From positions 12,586,001 through 12,650,000 of the forward strand of contig JBHGNT010000008.1 in assembly GCA_043228905.1 (NCBI GenBank): DNA of 64,000 nucleotides, written 5' to 3'. Each line of letters opens with the position of its first letter. The first letter of the stretch is position 1. Position numbers and translations under genes: made by a program. This DNA comes from Azolla caroliniana (Eukaryota > Polypodiophyta). Below the pieces are notes generated by a model. It saw only the letters and a list, made by a program, of their open reading frames with translations, was not told the origin of the DNA and ran no database searches. Shown piece after piece: positions 44,372 through 55,558 of this stretch.

Positions 44372-44771
44372 TGTAAAAAGTAATGTGCGGAAGTTAGTAT
44401 GAAGATCGAACAGAAGAAAGAAAACTCAGGTTTAATGGAGAGCTTGAGCTTACGCAGTATACGCGGGAGAGACAGAGAGAGTGAGAGAAAACACAAGAAC
44501 TATATTCAACAAAAAATACTCGATTCACTACTCTATACATATGTGTGTTCCATGAACACTTTTATACAAGTCCTCGAAGGATTGACCGAAGTACTGACCG
44601 TACTTCAATGCTCTTTAAGGGTTCTTACACTAACTCCCAAATATATTCCTCACGGAATATCTTTCCTAACGGCCTCCCGGTTTACGCACTCGGCCTAACC
44701 GATCGGTCCCAACCAATCCGGTCCTCGGCTTCTTCAGCCGATCTGGCCGATGTTGAGCTTGTCTCTCAACA
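44372..44771 (-). repeat. 5' LTR of Copia-Q (400 bp)
   Basis: Same length as the left LTR with scattered substitutions. TATAAAA (minus) at 44560-44566. Confidence 0.92.
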
Positions 44772-44776
44772 ATCTC

Positions 44777-45371
44777 GATTCGCAACCCCTCTTGAAATTA
44801 CATTTGACGAAGAGAGACAACCGAAGGTCTACACTCCACTGTTTGAAATCACCCTTGAAGTAAGTTAGTCAATTGTACTTCGACTCTGTGATTGTCGTCG
44901 CTCGGAGTGAGACCCTTCTCTTGATCAGGCCACATCCGTGCCTCACTCGGTTAGGCAGAAATCGAATTGTTCATATGACACTATCTTCTCACTTGTCATA
45001 ACCACTCGAAATAAACACGACTCCAGGGGAAACTCAAATCTGTGTTTCATTTGGTTGAACGACATTCGGGAGGACCAACAAGCTCTGTCCCTCTCATCGT
45101 TGCAATTACCCGAAATAGGATTGGCCTGGAAAATTGCACATAATCCGTGTTGGGAAATCTCGGAAGATCGACATTCGAAATCTAACAATCAAATCCGGGT
45201 TCAATTGGACTAAGTCAGTTGATTGTAGTCACTCCGAACAAGATTCATCTATATTAGAAACCAACACGACTTGTGTCCAGCTCCAGCTAGAATGACATCA
45301 AGTGAGCTTGGCTGCTCCACTCCACCATAGTTCGTAGCTGACTTCGGACAAGGCCTACTTAACCAACATAG
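44777..45371 (+). other. Copia-O leader
   Basis: Continues 36511-36602 after Q. No convincing frame or domain. The small frame at 44938-45213 has no homologue here. Confidence 0.5.
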
Positions 45372-46195
45372 ATGGCATCAACATCTGGCTCATCAGAGAT
45401 GAGTCTAAGGAAGTTCGACGGATCGAATTTCAACTTCTGGAAGGAGTAGATGCAAGACTATTTAATAGTCAAGGGGCAAATTGACCCCATTGAGAATGAA
45501 GACCCTCCAGAAGGATACAAGCCTCTGGAATGGGAAAAGCTCGACAGAATTGTCCGAGCCACCATTCGGATGCACCTATCAAAGTCTGTGTACTTCATGG
45601 TGCAATTGTGTTCGACTGCCTTGCAACTACGAAAAGATGGTCGCCGCCACCAAGATATACTTGATTCGGCGTCTTTATAACCTTCGGATGAAAGAGTTTG
45701 ACTCGGTCCAGGCACACCTAAACAAGTATGAAAGCTTAAACTCCCAAATTGGAGCTCAGGGGACGATCATTGAGGATGAACTAAAAGCAATGCTGCTTAT
45801 GAGTAGTCTCCCTTCCTCGTGGGAAACTTTCGTCACAACCGTGTGCAATGCGTCAACCACGACCGTCAAGTACTCTTCAATCACGAGTGCAATTCTGACT
45901 GAAGCGGCTCGGAGAAAATCGTTTGCTAATGATTCAACCAACAACGCTTACATAGTACAAGGTTCGACTGACCGATCGAACAACCGTGGAAGAAGTTCTT
46001 CACGACAACCGAACAATAAGTGAAGTCGGAGCAAGTCCCGGGATAATCGAGTCTGCAACTACTACAAGAAACCCACCCGGACACATCAAAGCTGATTGTC
46101 GTGCACTCAAGGCCAAAAACAATAAGGCTTAGCGAGCCGAGCAGAAGAATGGCCCAAACGAGGAGATCAACTACATCGGCTCTTCGGCCGAATTA
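45372..46195 (+). pseudogene. Copia-O gag
   Basis: MASTSGSSEMSLRKFDGSNF is followed by a TAG (about 45447), then MQDYLIVKGQIDPIE. After a frameshift near 45610 comes IRRLYNLRMKEFDSV...LLMSSLPSSWETF, the UBN2-type gag. The zinc-knuckle area (CNYYKKP) is damaged. Confidence 0.75.
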
Positions 46196-46839
46196 TTGAT
46201 AAACGACCCGAATATACTATCAATTGAGAACCTAGTCGAATCAGAAGTTCTGCTTACGATTGAAGAATCGAGCACAAGGCTCTTAGATTCGGGTGCATCC
46301 TTTCATGTGACTCCTCATCGATCCCAATTTCGGCAATACACGACCCAACATTCTGACTCAGTTTGGGTAGGAAATTCACAATATTGCGACATAATTGGAA
46401 TCGGCACGATAGAACTCAACCTTCCGGGTGGCTCTACATTAGTATTACGCAATGTCCACATGTACTTGAGCTCTCACGACCACTGATCTCAGTTGGACAA
46501 TTGGATGAAGACGGCATCCGTGCCAGCTTCTCATCAGGAGGGTGGACGCTCCACAGAGGGAACCTCCTGCTTGCTCGAGGACCGAAGATACACTCATTGT
46601 ATCCTTTGCACGTCACACTCAGAGAGGGTGACCTCATTTTAGTTGACATTCCCGTGTCATCACTCTGGCATGGACAACTAGGACACCTCAGCAAGGCCAA
46701 CATCATGCACTTATCTAGAGCTAGATACATCCCCAAAATCTACCTCTCAGATCACCAGTTATGCGAGCATTACCAATACGGCAAGTAGACAACCGTAACA
46801 CACCCTTCATCTGCCCCGAGAGAATCGAGTCTGCTCGAT
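46196..46839 (+). pseudogene. Copia-O protease and integrase zinc finger
   Basis: 46196-46486 has LLDSGASFHVTPH, the active site. A frameshift near 46455 leads to the second frame, with LISVGQLDEDGI and SLWHGQLGHLSKANIMHLSR, the integrase finger, with CEHYQYGK replacing the normal C-x2-C. Confidence 0.72.
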
Positions 46840-48241
46840 TTGGTTCACTCGGACGTATGGGGTCCTATGCCACACCAATCCCTCAGCGGCGCTCTATATT
46901 TCATCAACTTCATTGACGACTCAACTCGGAAGGTGTGGGCTTATCCGATCAACACCAAAGATCATGTTTTCTATATCTTTCCCAATTGGCTCGCCATGGT
47001 TAAGAATCAGTCTGGCCGACAACTGAAAAGCTTTCGGTCCGATAAAGGGGGAGAGTTCAAATCAGAGGAATTCGTCAAATTTTGCCGACAACGTGGCATA
47101 CGACGTGAATTTACAGCACCTCATAGGCCGGAGATAAATGGAATTTCCGAGCAAATGAATCGAACAATTCAAGAACGGCTAGTTTCCATGCTTTGACACT
47201 CTGGACTTTCGGATGGCTTCTGGGCAGAGGCCCTACTTACGGCAATACACTTAGTCAATATGTCACCGAGTAGGCCTCTAAGACTTTCGATACCTCAGGA
47301 ATTATGGACCGGCAATAGGCTGAATTACAACAAGTTGAGGATTTTTGGATGTGAGGTGTATGCCCTCATCCCGAAAGATGATCGCCGGAAACTTGCACCA
47401 CGGTCTAGGAAATGTATTTTCCTCAGTTGTGGACTAGATGACGAAATGGGATACCGACCTTGGGACCTCGAACACAGATAGATTGTTTGAAGTCCGTCGT
47501 GGTCAATGAGTCAGCCATGCATCAATCGATCAAAAAGCCCATCAAAGTCCGAAGGGTAACTTTTTCCTATGTGCCAACCCTTCCTGAAGGCCCAACGCAC
47601 AACACACGGTCAACTTCACGGGTAGCTAAACCTTCAAATACCGACTCGGCGCAGCCGAACGATTCGGCTTTGGACCATCCGACCATGACATCCGATGTGA
47701 CTAGTCCAGTCATACCTCGAAGATCAGAGAGACTGTCGCAACCCTCGGAGAGATACTCTCCTGGTATCTTCTTTACGGACGCCGGAGAACCGACGTACAA
47801 AGAAGCATCGAGGTCAGCCGATTCGGCCACCTGGCATCTGGCGATGGAGTCCAAAATGAACTCCATTCACGCAAACAAGACTTGGGACCTCGTCGAATTA
47901 CCGAAAAATCGACGTGCTCTTTCATGTAAGTGGGTCTATCGAGTTAAGGAGACGATTGATTCGGCCAACCCAAAATTCAAAGCCAGATTAGTAGCAAAGG
48001 GTTTTCGACAGAAACACGGCGTCGATTTCGACAAATTTTTTTCTCCAGTGGTGAAAATGACCACCCTTCGCTTTATGCTCAGTGTAGTGGTAGCCGGAAA
48101 TTTGGAGCTGATTCAAGTAGATTTCAAAACGACTTTCCGCCATGGTGATCTTGAGGAGGAAATTTATATCGAGCAGCCAAAAGGCTTTGTGGCATCTGGC
48201 CAAGAACATCTAGTCTGCCGACTCAGGAAGAGTCTTTACGG
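46840..48241 (+). pseudogene. Copia-O integrase and reverse transcriptase N-terminal half
   Basis: Integrase: HSDVWGPMPHQSLSGA, RSDKGGEFKSEEF, EINGISEQMNRT, then a TGA (47194-47196) and FWAEALLTAIHLV. 47260-47481 is its C-terminal block. 47700 onward: RRSERLSQPSERY, TWDLVELPKNRRAL, KGFRQKHGVDFDKFFSP and RLRKSLYG, where gypsy G interrupts at 48242. Confidence 0.8.
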
Positions 48242-48377
48242 TGTCATGAAGATTTTCGGCAACTGTGTGAAAATTGTGTGGAACAAACAAAATCGAGAAA
48301 GTATAATGAGCACTCAAACATTTGTAAATAAAATAAGACTAAAGCCTAGTAACCTTTGAGTCCATACAAAGGGGTGC

Positions 48378-48445
48378 AAGAAAGGCTTTGAACCTTCTAC
48401 CTCCATGATAAGAGGCAAATTAACTTACCACTAAACCCACTACTA
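48378..48445 (-). other. tRNA-like segment G1
   Basis: Minus strand: TGGGTTTAGTGG (48428-48439) and GGTTCAAAGCC (48384-48394). The 3' LTR copy is 51420-51488 with GGTTCAAGCC. Confidence 0.5.
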
Positions 48446-48686
48446 AGTGCTTTAGATTTTGTATATTTTCTTTTCATATTCAATATTTCGTAGGAAGCGA
48501 ACATATAAAAACCGTGAGCACAAAACCATGATTTTAGCCCGTGGTTTTAGCCCGTGGTTTTAGCCCATGGTTTTAGCCCATGGGTTTACTCCATGGTTTT
48601 TGCATAGAGAGACCTATAAAAGCCAATAGTGGGGCTTGTGTAAGGAGGAAAGTGAGGTAAGTAAAAAGAAACTTTTAATCAAAGAT

Positions 48687-48750
48687 TTGAGTTATCCTAA
48701 TGTTGATGTATTTTGTCTCGTAAAACTAAAGTCAAGGGTTCAATCTCTCT
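48687..48750 (+). other. tRNA-like segment G2
   Basis: Plus strand: TGAGTTATCCTAATG and GGTTCAATCTC (48736-48746). The 3' LTR copy is 51756-51820, with CCTAATGG, closer to an A-box. Confidence 0.4.
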
Positions 48751-48884
48751 CTCATTCGCTCTCTTCATCCATCTATCTATCTTCAATACTTTCTCACTTA
48801 CGTTGCTAAAAACATTGAATCCTTCCAGTCTAGGACCCCGGTGGTCTCGTTTCATTTCGCGAACACGCGAGGATTTCCTCGACA

Positions 48885-49926
48885 TCGTACTTGGCGAATT
48901 CCAGTTGGCAGGAGAAAGATGCTTCAAAGGCTCAAAGATGCGAATTTGAGATTTTTGGGAGGAAGTTCATTGCGGATCATATGAAAGATTGCGAGAAGGT
49001 GCTTCAAAGGCTCGAAGATGCGAATTTGACATTTTCGGGAGAAAAATCCGCATTCGAGCAACCAGAGATCTTGGTGGTAGGTCACTTTGTGGATCATACG
49101 GCCGGAAGCCTTCGCCATCCAAGGTGAACGCGATCCAGGACATGAAAGAAGAATGCGTAAACCAAACGGAGGTTCGAAGGTTCCTTGGAGCATGCACGTT
49201 TTATCATATTTGGATTCCACACTATGCTCATGTCGCCAAGCCTTTATATGGCTTGCTAAAGAAAAGAATGAAGTTCGAATGGCGAGACGAGCACACAAAC
49301 ACGATGCGAAGATTGAAGAAACTACTTCTTGAAGCTCCAACACTAAGAAAGGCTGACTATACCGAAGGGAAGCCGATTTATGTGACTGTAGATAGGAGCC
49401 CAACCGGAATCGGGTAGGTCATCAACCAAGAAGGAGAAGATAATGCGCAGTATGCGATCCGGTTCGGAGCAAAGGTTCTCAGCGAACGACAAAAAAGATA
49501 CGCCCAAGTCAAGCGGGAACTTTGGGGTATTGTGTCGGTAGTGAAGACGGGCAAAGACTACCTGATCGGGTTGGAAGTAATAATTGAGACAGATTGTCTC
49601 CCAATCCTTAGGATGATCTCAGGACGTGCAACACCAGATCTAGTTATGCTAAGGTGGATCGCCTATATCAAGTCTTTAAACCAAGATATCCACCATATTG
49701 CAGGGAAGAAGAACGTCATGGCTGACATGTTGTCGGGGGCAAGATTTGAGAATGAAGGTGACATGGTTTCGGGAGATGAAGACGTCTCCCTCTACTTCTT
49801 CAAGATGGCTCGACTATCGGCGGAAGACAAGGGCATGTTAACCCTCCACGCCTTCAACGAGGATGAGTAAGAAGGGGAGTGGCTACTAATCGGCTATTCC
49901 TAAGAACAATGACGATAGATGCTTAG
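48885..49926 (+). pseudogene. Gypsy-G reverse transcriptase end and RNase H
   Basis: A 44-bp direct repeat (about 48915-48960 and 48997-49043, GATGCTTCAAAGGCTC type) opens the segment. LQRLEDANLTFSGEKSAF and RRFLGACTFYHIWIPH are the reverse-transcriptase end. VTVDRSPTGIG is followed by TAG 49415-49417 (Trp in R), then SVVKTGKDYLIG and VMADMLSGARF. Confidence 0.8.
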
Positions 49927-51213
49927 TTGACGAAGGAGGAGGCCCTACGAATCAGGAAGAAAGCTTACCAATACTTCTTGAAGGGAGGATTCCTTTGGCG
50001 ACACCCAAAAAGAAGGATAGGAATACCATGTCGAGTGGTGGTGAAGAAAGAAGAGCAAGTGACGCTAATGACCGAATTCCACGAGAGTGCCTGGGCCGGT
50101 CATAGAGGAACATAGGCGACGTTCGAGAAGTTGAAGGAGAAGTACTAGTGGCCAAGCATGTACAAAGATGTACTCCATTTCGTGTCTACATGCGAAACAT
50201 GCCAAGTACATTCGAATATACATCATTGTGATGAGCTACGACCGACATACCCGCTCACCATACACTTCAAAGGGATGGTGGATCTTGTCTCAATGCCAAT
50301 GGGAGTGGGACAAATGAAGTACTTAGCTCTGGCAAGAGAAGACTTGACAAATAAAGTGGAAGGACGGGCGTTGACAAATAAGATGACGTTGGCTATTTGC
50401 AAATTTCTACTCAAAGAGGTTTTCTGCCAATACGGATGTGTGGGAAATATAGTCGCCGACCAAGGGGAGCTGGATGCACATGAAGCAACGGAGCTTTTCA
50501 AACGACTAGGCGTAACGCTCTCCCTCACGACTGCCTACAATCCAGAAGCGAATGGGAAGATCGAGCAAGGGCATGGACTTATCGTCAAAGCCATCGTACG
50601 AGCATGCAACAGTCGAGTCAGGAAGTGGCCACGACTATTGCCCTATGCCTTGTGGGTTAACAGAACAACACATAGCTCAGTGATAGGGTATATACCCACG
50701 GAGCTTATGTATGGACAAAAGCCGATAATGACCATCAAAAGGATGATCACCTCATGGGTAGCGATACCATGGGAGAACGAGATGAGCCGAGAAGAGTTAT
50801 TAGTGGCACACATAAGGCAACTTGAAAGAAGACCTGAAGATCTAGAAAAAACGTGAAAGATGGAGGCAGCCCAAGTGAAGAACAAGATTCGATTCAACAA
50901 GACGCATCGACTGCGTCCCAAGAAGATCGAAGAAGGAGATTGGGTATTGGTCTACGACAACAGCCTTGACAATCAACACAGTACAACAAGAAAGTTTGCA
51001 AGAAGATGGTTCAGACCGTATGTGGTGACAAGTGCCAATGATAATGCCACATACCACCTTGCAAAACTAGACGGATCAAGGTTGGCCGTACCCATTGTGC
51101 GGAAAAGAATAAAGATTTTCAAAAAAAGGCAAGACGAGGATCCTGACCTCAATCACCTCAACGATGAAGATAATAGGACGGATGTGAATGAGGATGTGGA
51201 AGAATCTGATTGA
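49927..51213 (+). pseudogene. Gypsy-G integrase
   Basis: FHESAWAGHRGT then TAG, Cys pair CETC, MVDLVSMPMGVGQM, NIVADQGELDAHE, AYNPEANGKIEQGH, LPYALWVNRTTHSS. TGA near 50856 separates the C-terminal part (KKIEEGDWVLVYD, FARRWFRPYVV). Homologous to R and A. Confidence 0.83.
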
Positions 51214-51285
51214 TCACCGTAGCCAAACTCTCGCACTCTCTCTTCTTGGCACATACCAGAGGACGTGCGGTTTGGTGGGGGTGGA

Positions 51286-51962
51286 TGTCGTGAAGATTTC
51301 CGGCAACAGTGTGAAAATCGTGTGGAACAAACAAAATTGAGAAAGTATAATGAGCACTCATACATTTGTAAATAAAATAAGACTAAAGCCTAGTAACCTT
51401 TGAGTCCATACAAAGGGGTGCAAGCAAGGCTTGAACCTTGCACCTCCATGATAAGAGACAAATTAACTTACCACTAAACCCACTAGTAAGTGCTTTAAAT
51501 TTTGTATATTTTCTTTTCATATTCAATATTTCGTAGGATGCGAACATATAAAAACGTTGGGCACAAAACCATGGTTTTAACCCATGGTTTTAGCCCGTGG
51601 TTTTAGCCCATGGTTTTAGCCCGTGTTTTTAGCCCATGGTTTTAGCCCGTGGGTTTAGTCCATGGTTTTTGCATGAAGAGACCTATAAAAGCCTATACTG
51701 GGGGTTGTGGAAGGAGGAAAGTGAGGTAAGTAAAAAGAAACTTTTAATCAAAGATTTGAGTTATCCTAATGGTGATGTATCTTGTCTCGTAAAACTAAAG
51801 TTAAGGGTTCAATCTCTCTCTCATTCTCTCTCTTCATCCATCTATCTATCTTCAATACTTTCTCGCTTACGCTGCTAAAAACATCAAATCTATCTATCTC
51901 TTACGGTCCAGGACCCCGGTGGTCCCGCTTCATTTTGTGAACACGCGAGGATTTCCTCGACA
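51286..51962 (+). repeat. 3' LTR of Gypsy-G (677 bp)
   Basis: It carries about two more copies of the 13-bp unit (51570-51665) than the 5' LTR, which accounts for most of the length difference. TATAAAA at 51684-51690. Confidence 0.88.
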
Positions 51963-51966
51963 ACAG

Positions 51967-52845
51967 CCTGAAACAGGCGCCGCGACAGTGGTACAAGAAG
52001 TTCGACGACTTCATCCAATTGATCGGCTTTTCAAAGAGCGATGAGGATCAATATCTCTTCACAAAAACAACTTGAGATGGATCATCCATCTTCCTCATCA
52101 TCTACGTAGATGACACGCTAATCTCTGGACGCCATGCTGGCGAACTAGCCGAACTCGTTCGGCAACTGCAGTTGAATTTTTCCATGAAGGATCTCGGTCC
52201 GGCACGACAGATTCTTGGTATGAAGTCGGTACCGTATGCACCGGCGATGGTCACGACACGGCCTGATATCGCTCACGCCGTTGGAGTTGTCAACAGATTT
52301 ATGCATAATCCTAGCCAATCGCAGTGGAACGTAGTCAAGCATGTGTTCAAATAACTGGTGGGCACAAAAGACCTTGGTATTCTATTCAACCCGAACGACA
52401 TCTTAGGCGTAGTCGGATACACTGACCCTGACATTGCGGGCTGCATAGACAACCATAAATCAACAACCAGCTATTGTTTCAAATTCGGTAATGGAGCCAT
52501 CTCATGGAAATCGAAACTTCAGGAGTGCACCGCCACATCAACGACCGAGGACGAATACGTAGCTGCATCCGATGCGGCAAAAGAGGCCTTATGGCTCGAT
52601 CGGCTGGCCTGCGCGTTTTGACAAGCTGAAATTGGCTCGACTCTAATTGTTTACAATAATAGTCAGGGTCCTGTTGCTCTGTCGAAAAATCCAGTTCATC
52701 ACAACGCCTCCAAGCACATCAATGTTCGATATCATTTCGTTCGGAACTGTGTCATTTCATGGAAAATCGGCCTTGAGAAGGTACCTACAGCCGACAACGT
52801 TGCGGATGCAATGACCAAGTGTCTCTCGGCGGATCGATTTTGATC
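51967..52845 (+). pseudogene. Copia-O reverse transcriptase end and RNase H
   Basis: LKQAPRQWYKKFDDF and IFLIIYVDDTLISG (catalytic YVDD), NFSMKDLGPARQILGM, then RNase H GYTDPDIAGCIDNHKSTTSY, STTEDEYVAASDAAKEALW and ADAMTKCLSADRF. Broken by TGA near 52073, TAA near 52355 and TGA near 52621. A deletion removes the segment between ILGM and the VPYA block. Confidence 0.8.
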
Positions 52846-53083
52846 CCTTCGGCATTGAATGGGTGTAATGAAGAATCGGACACTCCGGACGTTTCTCAGA
52901 CAATAGACCTAGATAGTTCGAACTTCGACTTCAGTCTCTCCTAACTCGGCCAATCCAGCCCTCTACTCTTCGATGTTCACCGACTCGAATGAATTCTCAA
53001 TTGTTCGTAAACCTTGTATGAATCTGTATTGTACATTCATTTCGGTCTACAGATTTCAGATGTATATGCCCATTACGGGGGAG
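52846..53083 (+). other. Copia-O 3' untranslated part
   Basis: No frame. Ends in TTACGGGGGAG, the purine tract directly before the LTR. Confidence 0.6.
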
Positions 53084-53403
53084 TGTTGAATACGAGCTTC
53101 TAATGGACGTATTCACACTGTCTCCTTTTGTACACACTAGGCTTAGGCTATTTATGTAAATAGTGAGAAGGGCAGTTGCCCTAAGTCAGTCAGTATGTAT
53201 AACCTGACTTTGTAACCTAGTTAAATGGAGTTGCTTTAAGTTGAAATATACTCTTGACATTGTGCTCAACGGTCTCTATCTCTTGTGTACTAGTTGTATT
53301 GTTTGTCGGTGCGGCCATCAAATTTACGATCTTGCATTCTTTCTCGATCTTATCCCAAAAGAGTGTTGATCTTGTTCCGCATTAGATGACAGTAATCCCA
53401 TTA
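53084..53403 (+). repeat. 3' LTR of Copia-O (320 bp)
   Basis: TGTTGAATACGAGC...ATCCCATTA; the last bases have changed from the ACA of the 5' LTR. Confidence 0.85.
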
Positions 53404-53408
53404 GAAAG

Positions 53409-54060
53409 TACCATATGCCTTGGCCGTTGGTAGTTTGATGTATGCGATGCTCTATACGAGACCAGGCATAACATGTGTTGTGAGAGCAGTAAGCCGATAT
53501 ATGAGTAATCCAGGAAGAGAACACTTGGCAACTGTCAAGTGGATACTTAGGTACTTGAAACGAACCTCGGGAGTATGCCTTAGGTATGGTGTCAAAAAAC
53601 CTATGCTCGAAGGTTTTACCGATTCTGACATGTCGGGGGATGTAGAATCAAGCCGATCCACCTCTGGGTACGTGATGACCTATGTAGGGGAGTAGTGTCA
53701 TGGCAGTCAAGACTGCAGAAGTTTGTGGCCTTGTTGACCACAGAGGCAGAGTATATGGCCATGGTAGAGGCCGACAAGGAGCTGATATGGATGGGAAATT
53801 TTCTCAATGAACTAGGAATGAAGCAAGAAATATTTCTACTTCACCGCGATAATCAGAGTGTCATACATCTAGCCAAGAATGCCACATATCACTTCTCGAA
53901 CCAAGCATATATAGAGAAGGTATCACTGGTTGCGGGAGAAACTGGATGAAGGGGAGTTTACCCTTATGAAGATCCATACTGACAACAATGGATTCGACAT
54001 GCTCACGAAGAGCCTACTGATGGAAAGACTTAGAGGCTATTGACAAAAGACAAGAATAGC
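53409..54060 (+). pseudogene. Copia-I RNase H
   Basis: VPYALAVGSLMYAMLYTRPG, SRYMSNPGREHLATVKWILRYL and GFTDSDMSGDVESSRSTSGY, then a TAG (53693-53695) and a second frame, TTEAEYMAMVEADKELIWM. Colinear with copia C. Ends near 54060 before the purine tract AAGGGGTAG. Confidence 0.83.
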
Positions 54061-54092
54061 TGACTCCCTCCCATAGGAGCCAAGGGGTAGTT

Positions 54093-54718
54093 TGTTAGGA
54101 ATGTCCCTCCTATGGGAGGAGCCGACTGTTTGGCTGAGTAAGAGCCGACAGTTGAAGACACAGAGAGATGACTGGGAGAGCTGGTAATAAGTGATCCAAG
54201 TCGAAGACATGACCAACTAGTTGGGCTGACCCGATGGTCGAAGGCAAGGCCGACTAGTCAGGCCGACTAGACAATCGACATAGGAGTCAGTTGATTAACG
54301 ACTACCGTTATTACTATAATAATAGTTAATAATAACAATAGAGGCCACATTTGTAAATAGCCCATACGGTGTATAAGTATAAATACACCTAGGGCAAACA
54401 TTATGTAGTTAGTTGCAGTAGTAGAACCGAGTGAGAACAGAAAGTGCAAAATGTAACAAAGAGAGAGGTGTGAGCGGCACCATAGCTGTGTGAGCGTAGA
54501 TTCCAAGAGCCTTGCATGGCTAATACACTCTATATAGAGAGTGTTGTATTCTGGTCTCCCTTTGTATTCTTTGTTGTATAGTGGATCTCTCTTCCCATGG
54601 TTTTCCCCGTTTAGGGTTTCCACGTAAAACCTGCGTACTCTGTGTATTTCTTGTTTTCCGCATTCTGTCTGTACATTTCAAAATATCTTTCTCACAGATC
54701 TACGATCCCATCTCTTCA
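54093..54718 (+). repeat. 3' LTR of Copia-I (626 bp)
   Basis: TGTTAGGAATGTCC...CATCTCTTCA. TATAAATA at 54378-54385. Confidence 0.88.
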
Positions 54719-55558
54719 GGAACGACCAGTTTAATGATGAGTCGATGAGTAGTGGAGACTCGGTTGTGTAGGGGTCGTGCAGTCCCCACGCTAGAAGTTG
54801 AGGAGACGGCTTACACGCAAGGAAACGGGGAAGATGAAGATGCTAGAATGTGGCATAGAGACCAATGCATCAGATCAGAGCTAATCGGACACGCCCAGGT
54901 GTGAAGGTGGACCTCAAGAAGAGAGGTCGGAATTGGCCAAGAGGGCCTTGAAATCGGCGAACTAGAGGTTACACCGATCCACTTGCAAGAAGAAACTCGT
55001 CATTAGATACGTGCACAATGAATATATGGCACATGATTATGCATATATGGCAGAAGTGCATGAGCCAGAGAGCTACGTAGAAATGAAAAAGGATGCGAAT
55101 TGGTGTGCCGCCATGGAGGAAGAGATACGCGCATTGGCAGAGAATGGAACTTGGGACCTGGTTGACACCCCAAAGGGTGTGAAGCTATTCAGATGCAGGT
55201 GGGTGTACAAGGTCAAGTACAACACCGACAACTTTGTCAACCGATACAAGACCCAATTGGTGGCAAAGGGCTATGTGTAGAAACACGACATCGATTACGA
55301 TGAGACGTTTGCACCGGTCATGAGAATGACGACAATCTGTGTTTTGCTAATGGTAGTTGTGGTGAAGGGGTGGCGTCTACATCAAATGGATGTAAAGAAT
55401 GCGTTCCTACAAGGTGAGCTTGAGGAACATGTGTACATTGTACAACCCCCTGGATTTCTATCCGAATTGAACACATCGGTAGTTTGCCGACTGAAGAAGT
55501 CCCTCTACGGACATAAGCAAGCCTTGCATGCCTGGAACGCGAAGATCACGAAGAAGTT
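54719..55558 (+). mobile_element. Copia-H relic, right part
   Basis: It resumes the linker (GATGAGTCGATGAGTAGTGG), then HNEYMAHDYAYM, TWDLVDTPKGVKLF, KGYV with TAG at 55278, AFLQGELEEHVYIV and KKSLYGHKQALHAWNAKIT. It breaks off at about 55558 before the YVDD region. Confidence 0.78.

Larger units (their letters stand above)
36603..44771 (-). mobile_element. Copia-Q, second B-family copia
   Basis: Minus strand. Both LTRs are 400 bp (36603-37002, 44372-44771). Exact duplication ATCTC (36598-36602 and 44772-44776). Primer site TGGTATCAGAGC directly left of 44372. Gag starts at 44287. Gypsy R lies between the integrase and reverse transcriptase, and about 740 bp of Q are missing there. It sits in the leader of copia O. 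Confidence 0.92.
48242..48884 (+). repeat. 5' LTR of Gypsy-G (643 bp)
   Basis: TGTCATGAAG...TTTCCTCGACA. 13-bp tandem repeat TTTTAGCCCRTGG at about 48530-48600; TATAAAA at 48615-48621; tRNA-like segments at 48378-48445 (minus) and 48687-48750 (plus). Confidence 0.88.
48242..51962 (+). mobile_element. Gypsy-G, internally deleted
   Basis: LTRs 48242-48884 and 51286-51962. The interior begins within reverse transcriptase, so gag, protease and most of reverse transcriptase are gone. Purine tract TTTGGTGGGGGTGGA precedes the 3' LTR. Flanks ACGG (48238-48241) and ACAG (51963-51966) suggest a 4-bp duplication with one change. It interrupts copia O between KSLYG and LKQAPRQW. Confidence 0.87.
35457..53403 (+). 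mobile_element. Copia-O, third copia family
   Basis: LTRs: 35457-36510 (interrupted by P) and 53084-53403. The primer-site variant TGGTATCAAAGC is at 36513. Exact duplication GAAAG (35452-35456 and 53404-53408). Gag begins at 45372 after a leader of about 690 bp that is split by Q. Pol spans 46196-52842, split by gypsy G. Stop codons are common. Confidence 0.87.
26502..54718 (+). mobile_element. Copia-I, decayed element stretched by nested insertions
   Basis: LTRs are 26502-27135 and 54093-54718, with primer site TGGTATCAGAGC at 27139-27150 and flanks AGAAC/GGAAC (one mismatch). Copia I itself is only about 5 kb. J, M and O occupy the rest. Its order gag, protease, integrase, reverse transcriptase, RNase H is read across 27164-27661, 32125-34818, 35305-35456 and 53409-54060. 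The proteins resemble copia C throughout but contain many stops, so it is older than C. Confidence 0.85.

Noticed and set aside
48517-48600. CRISPR-like array
   Set aside because: Units are 13 bp and directly tandem without spacers, inside an LTR.
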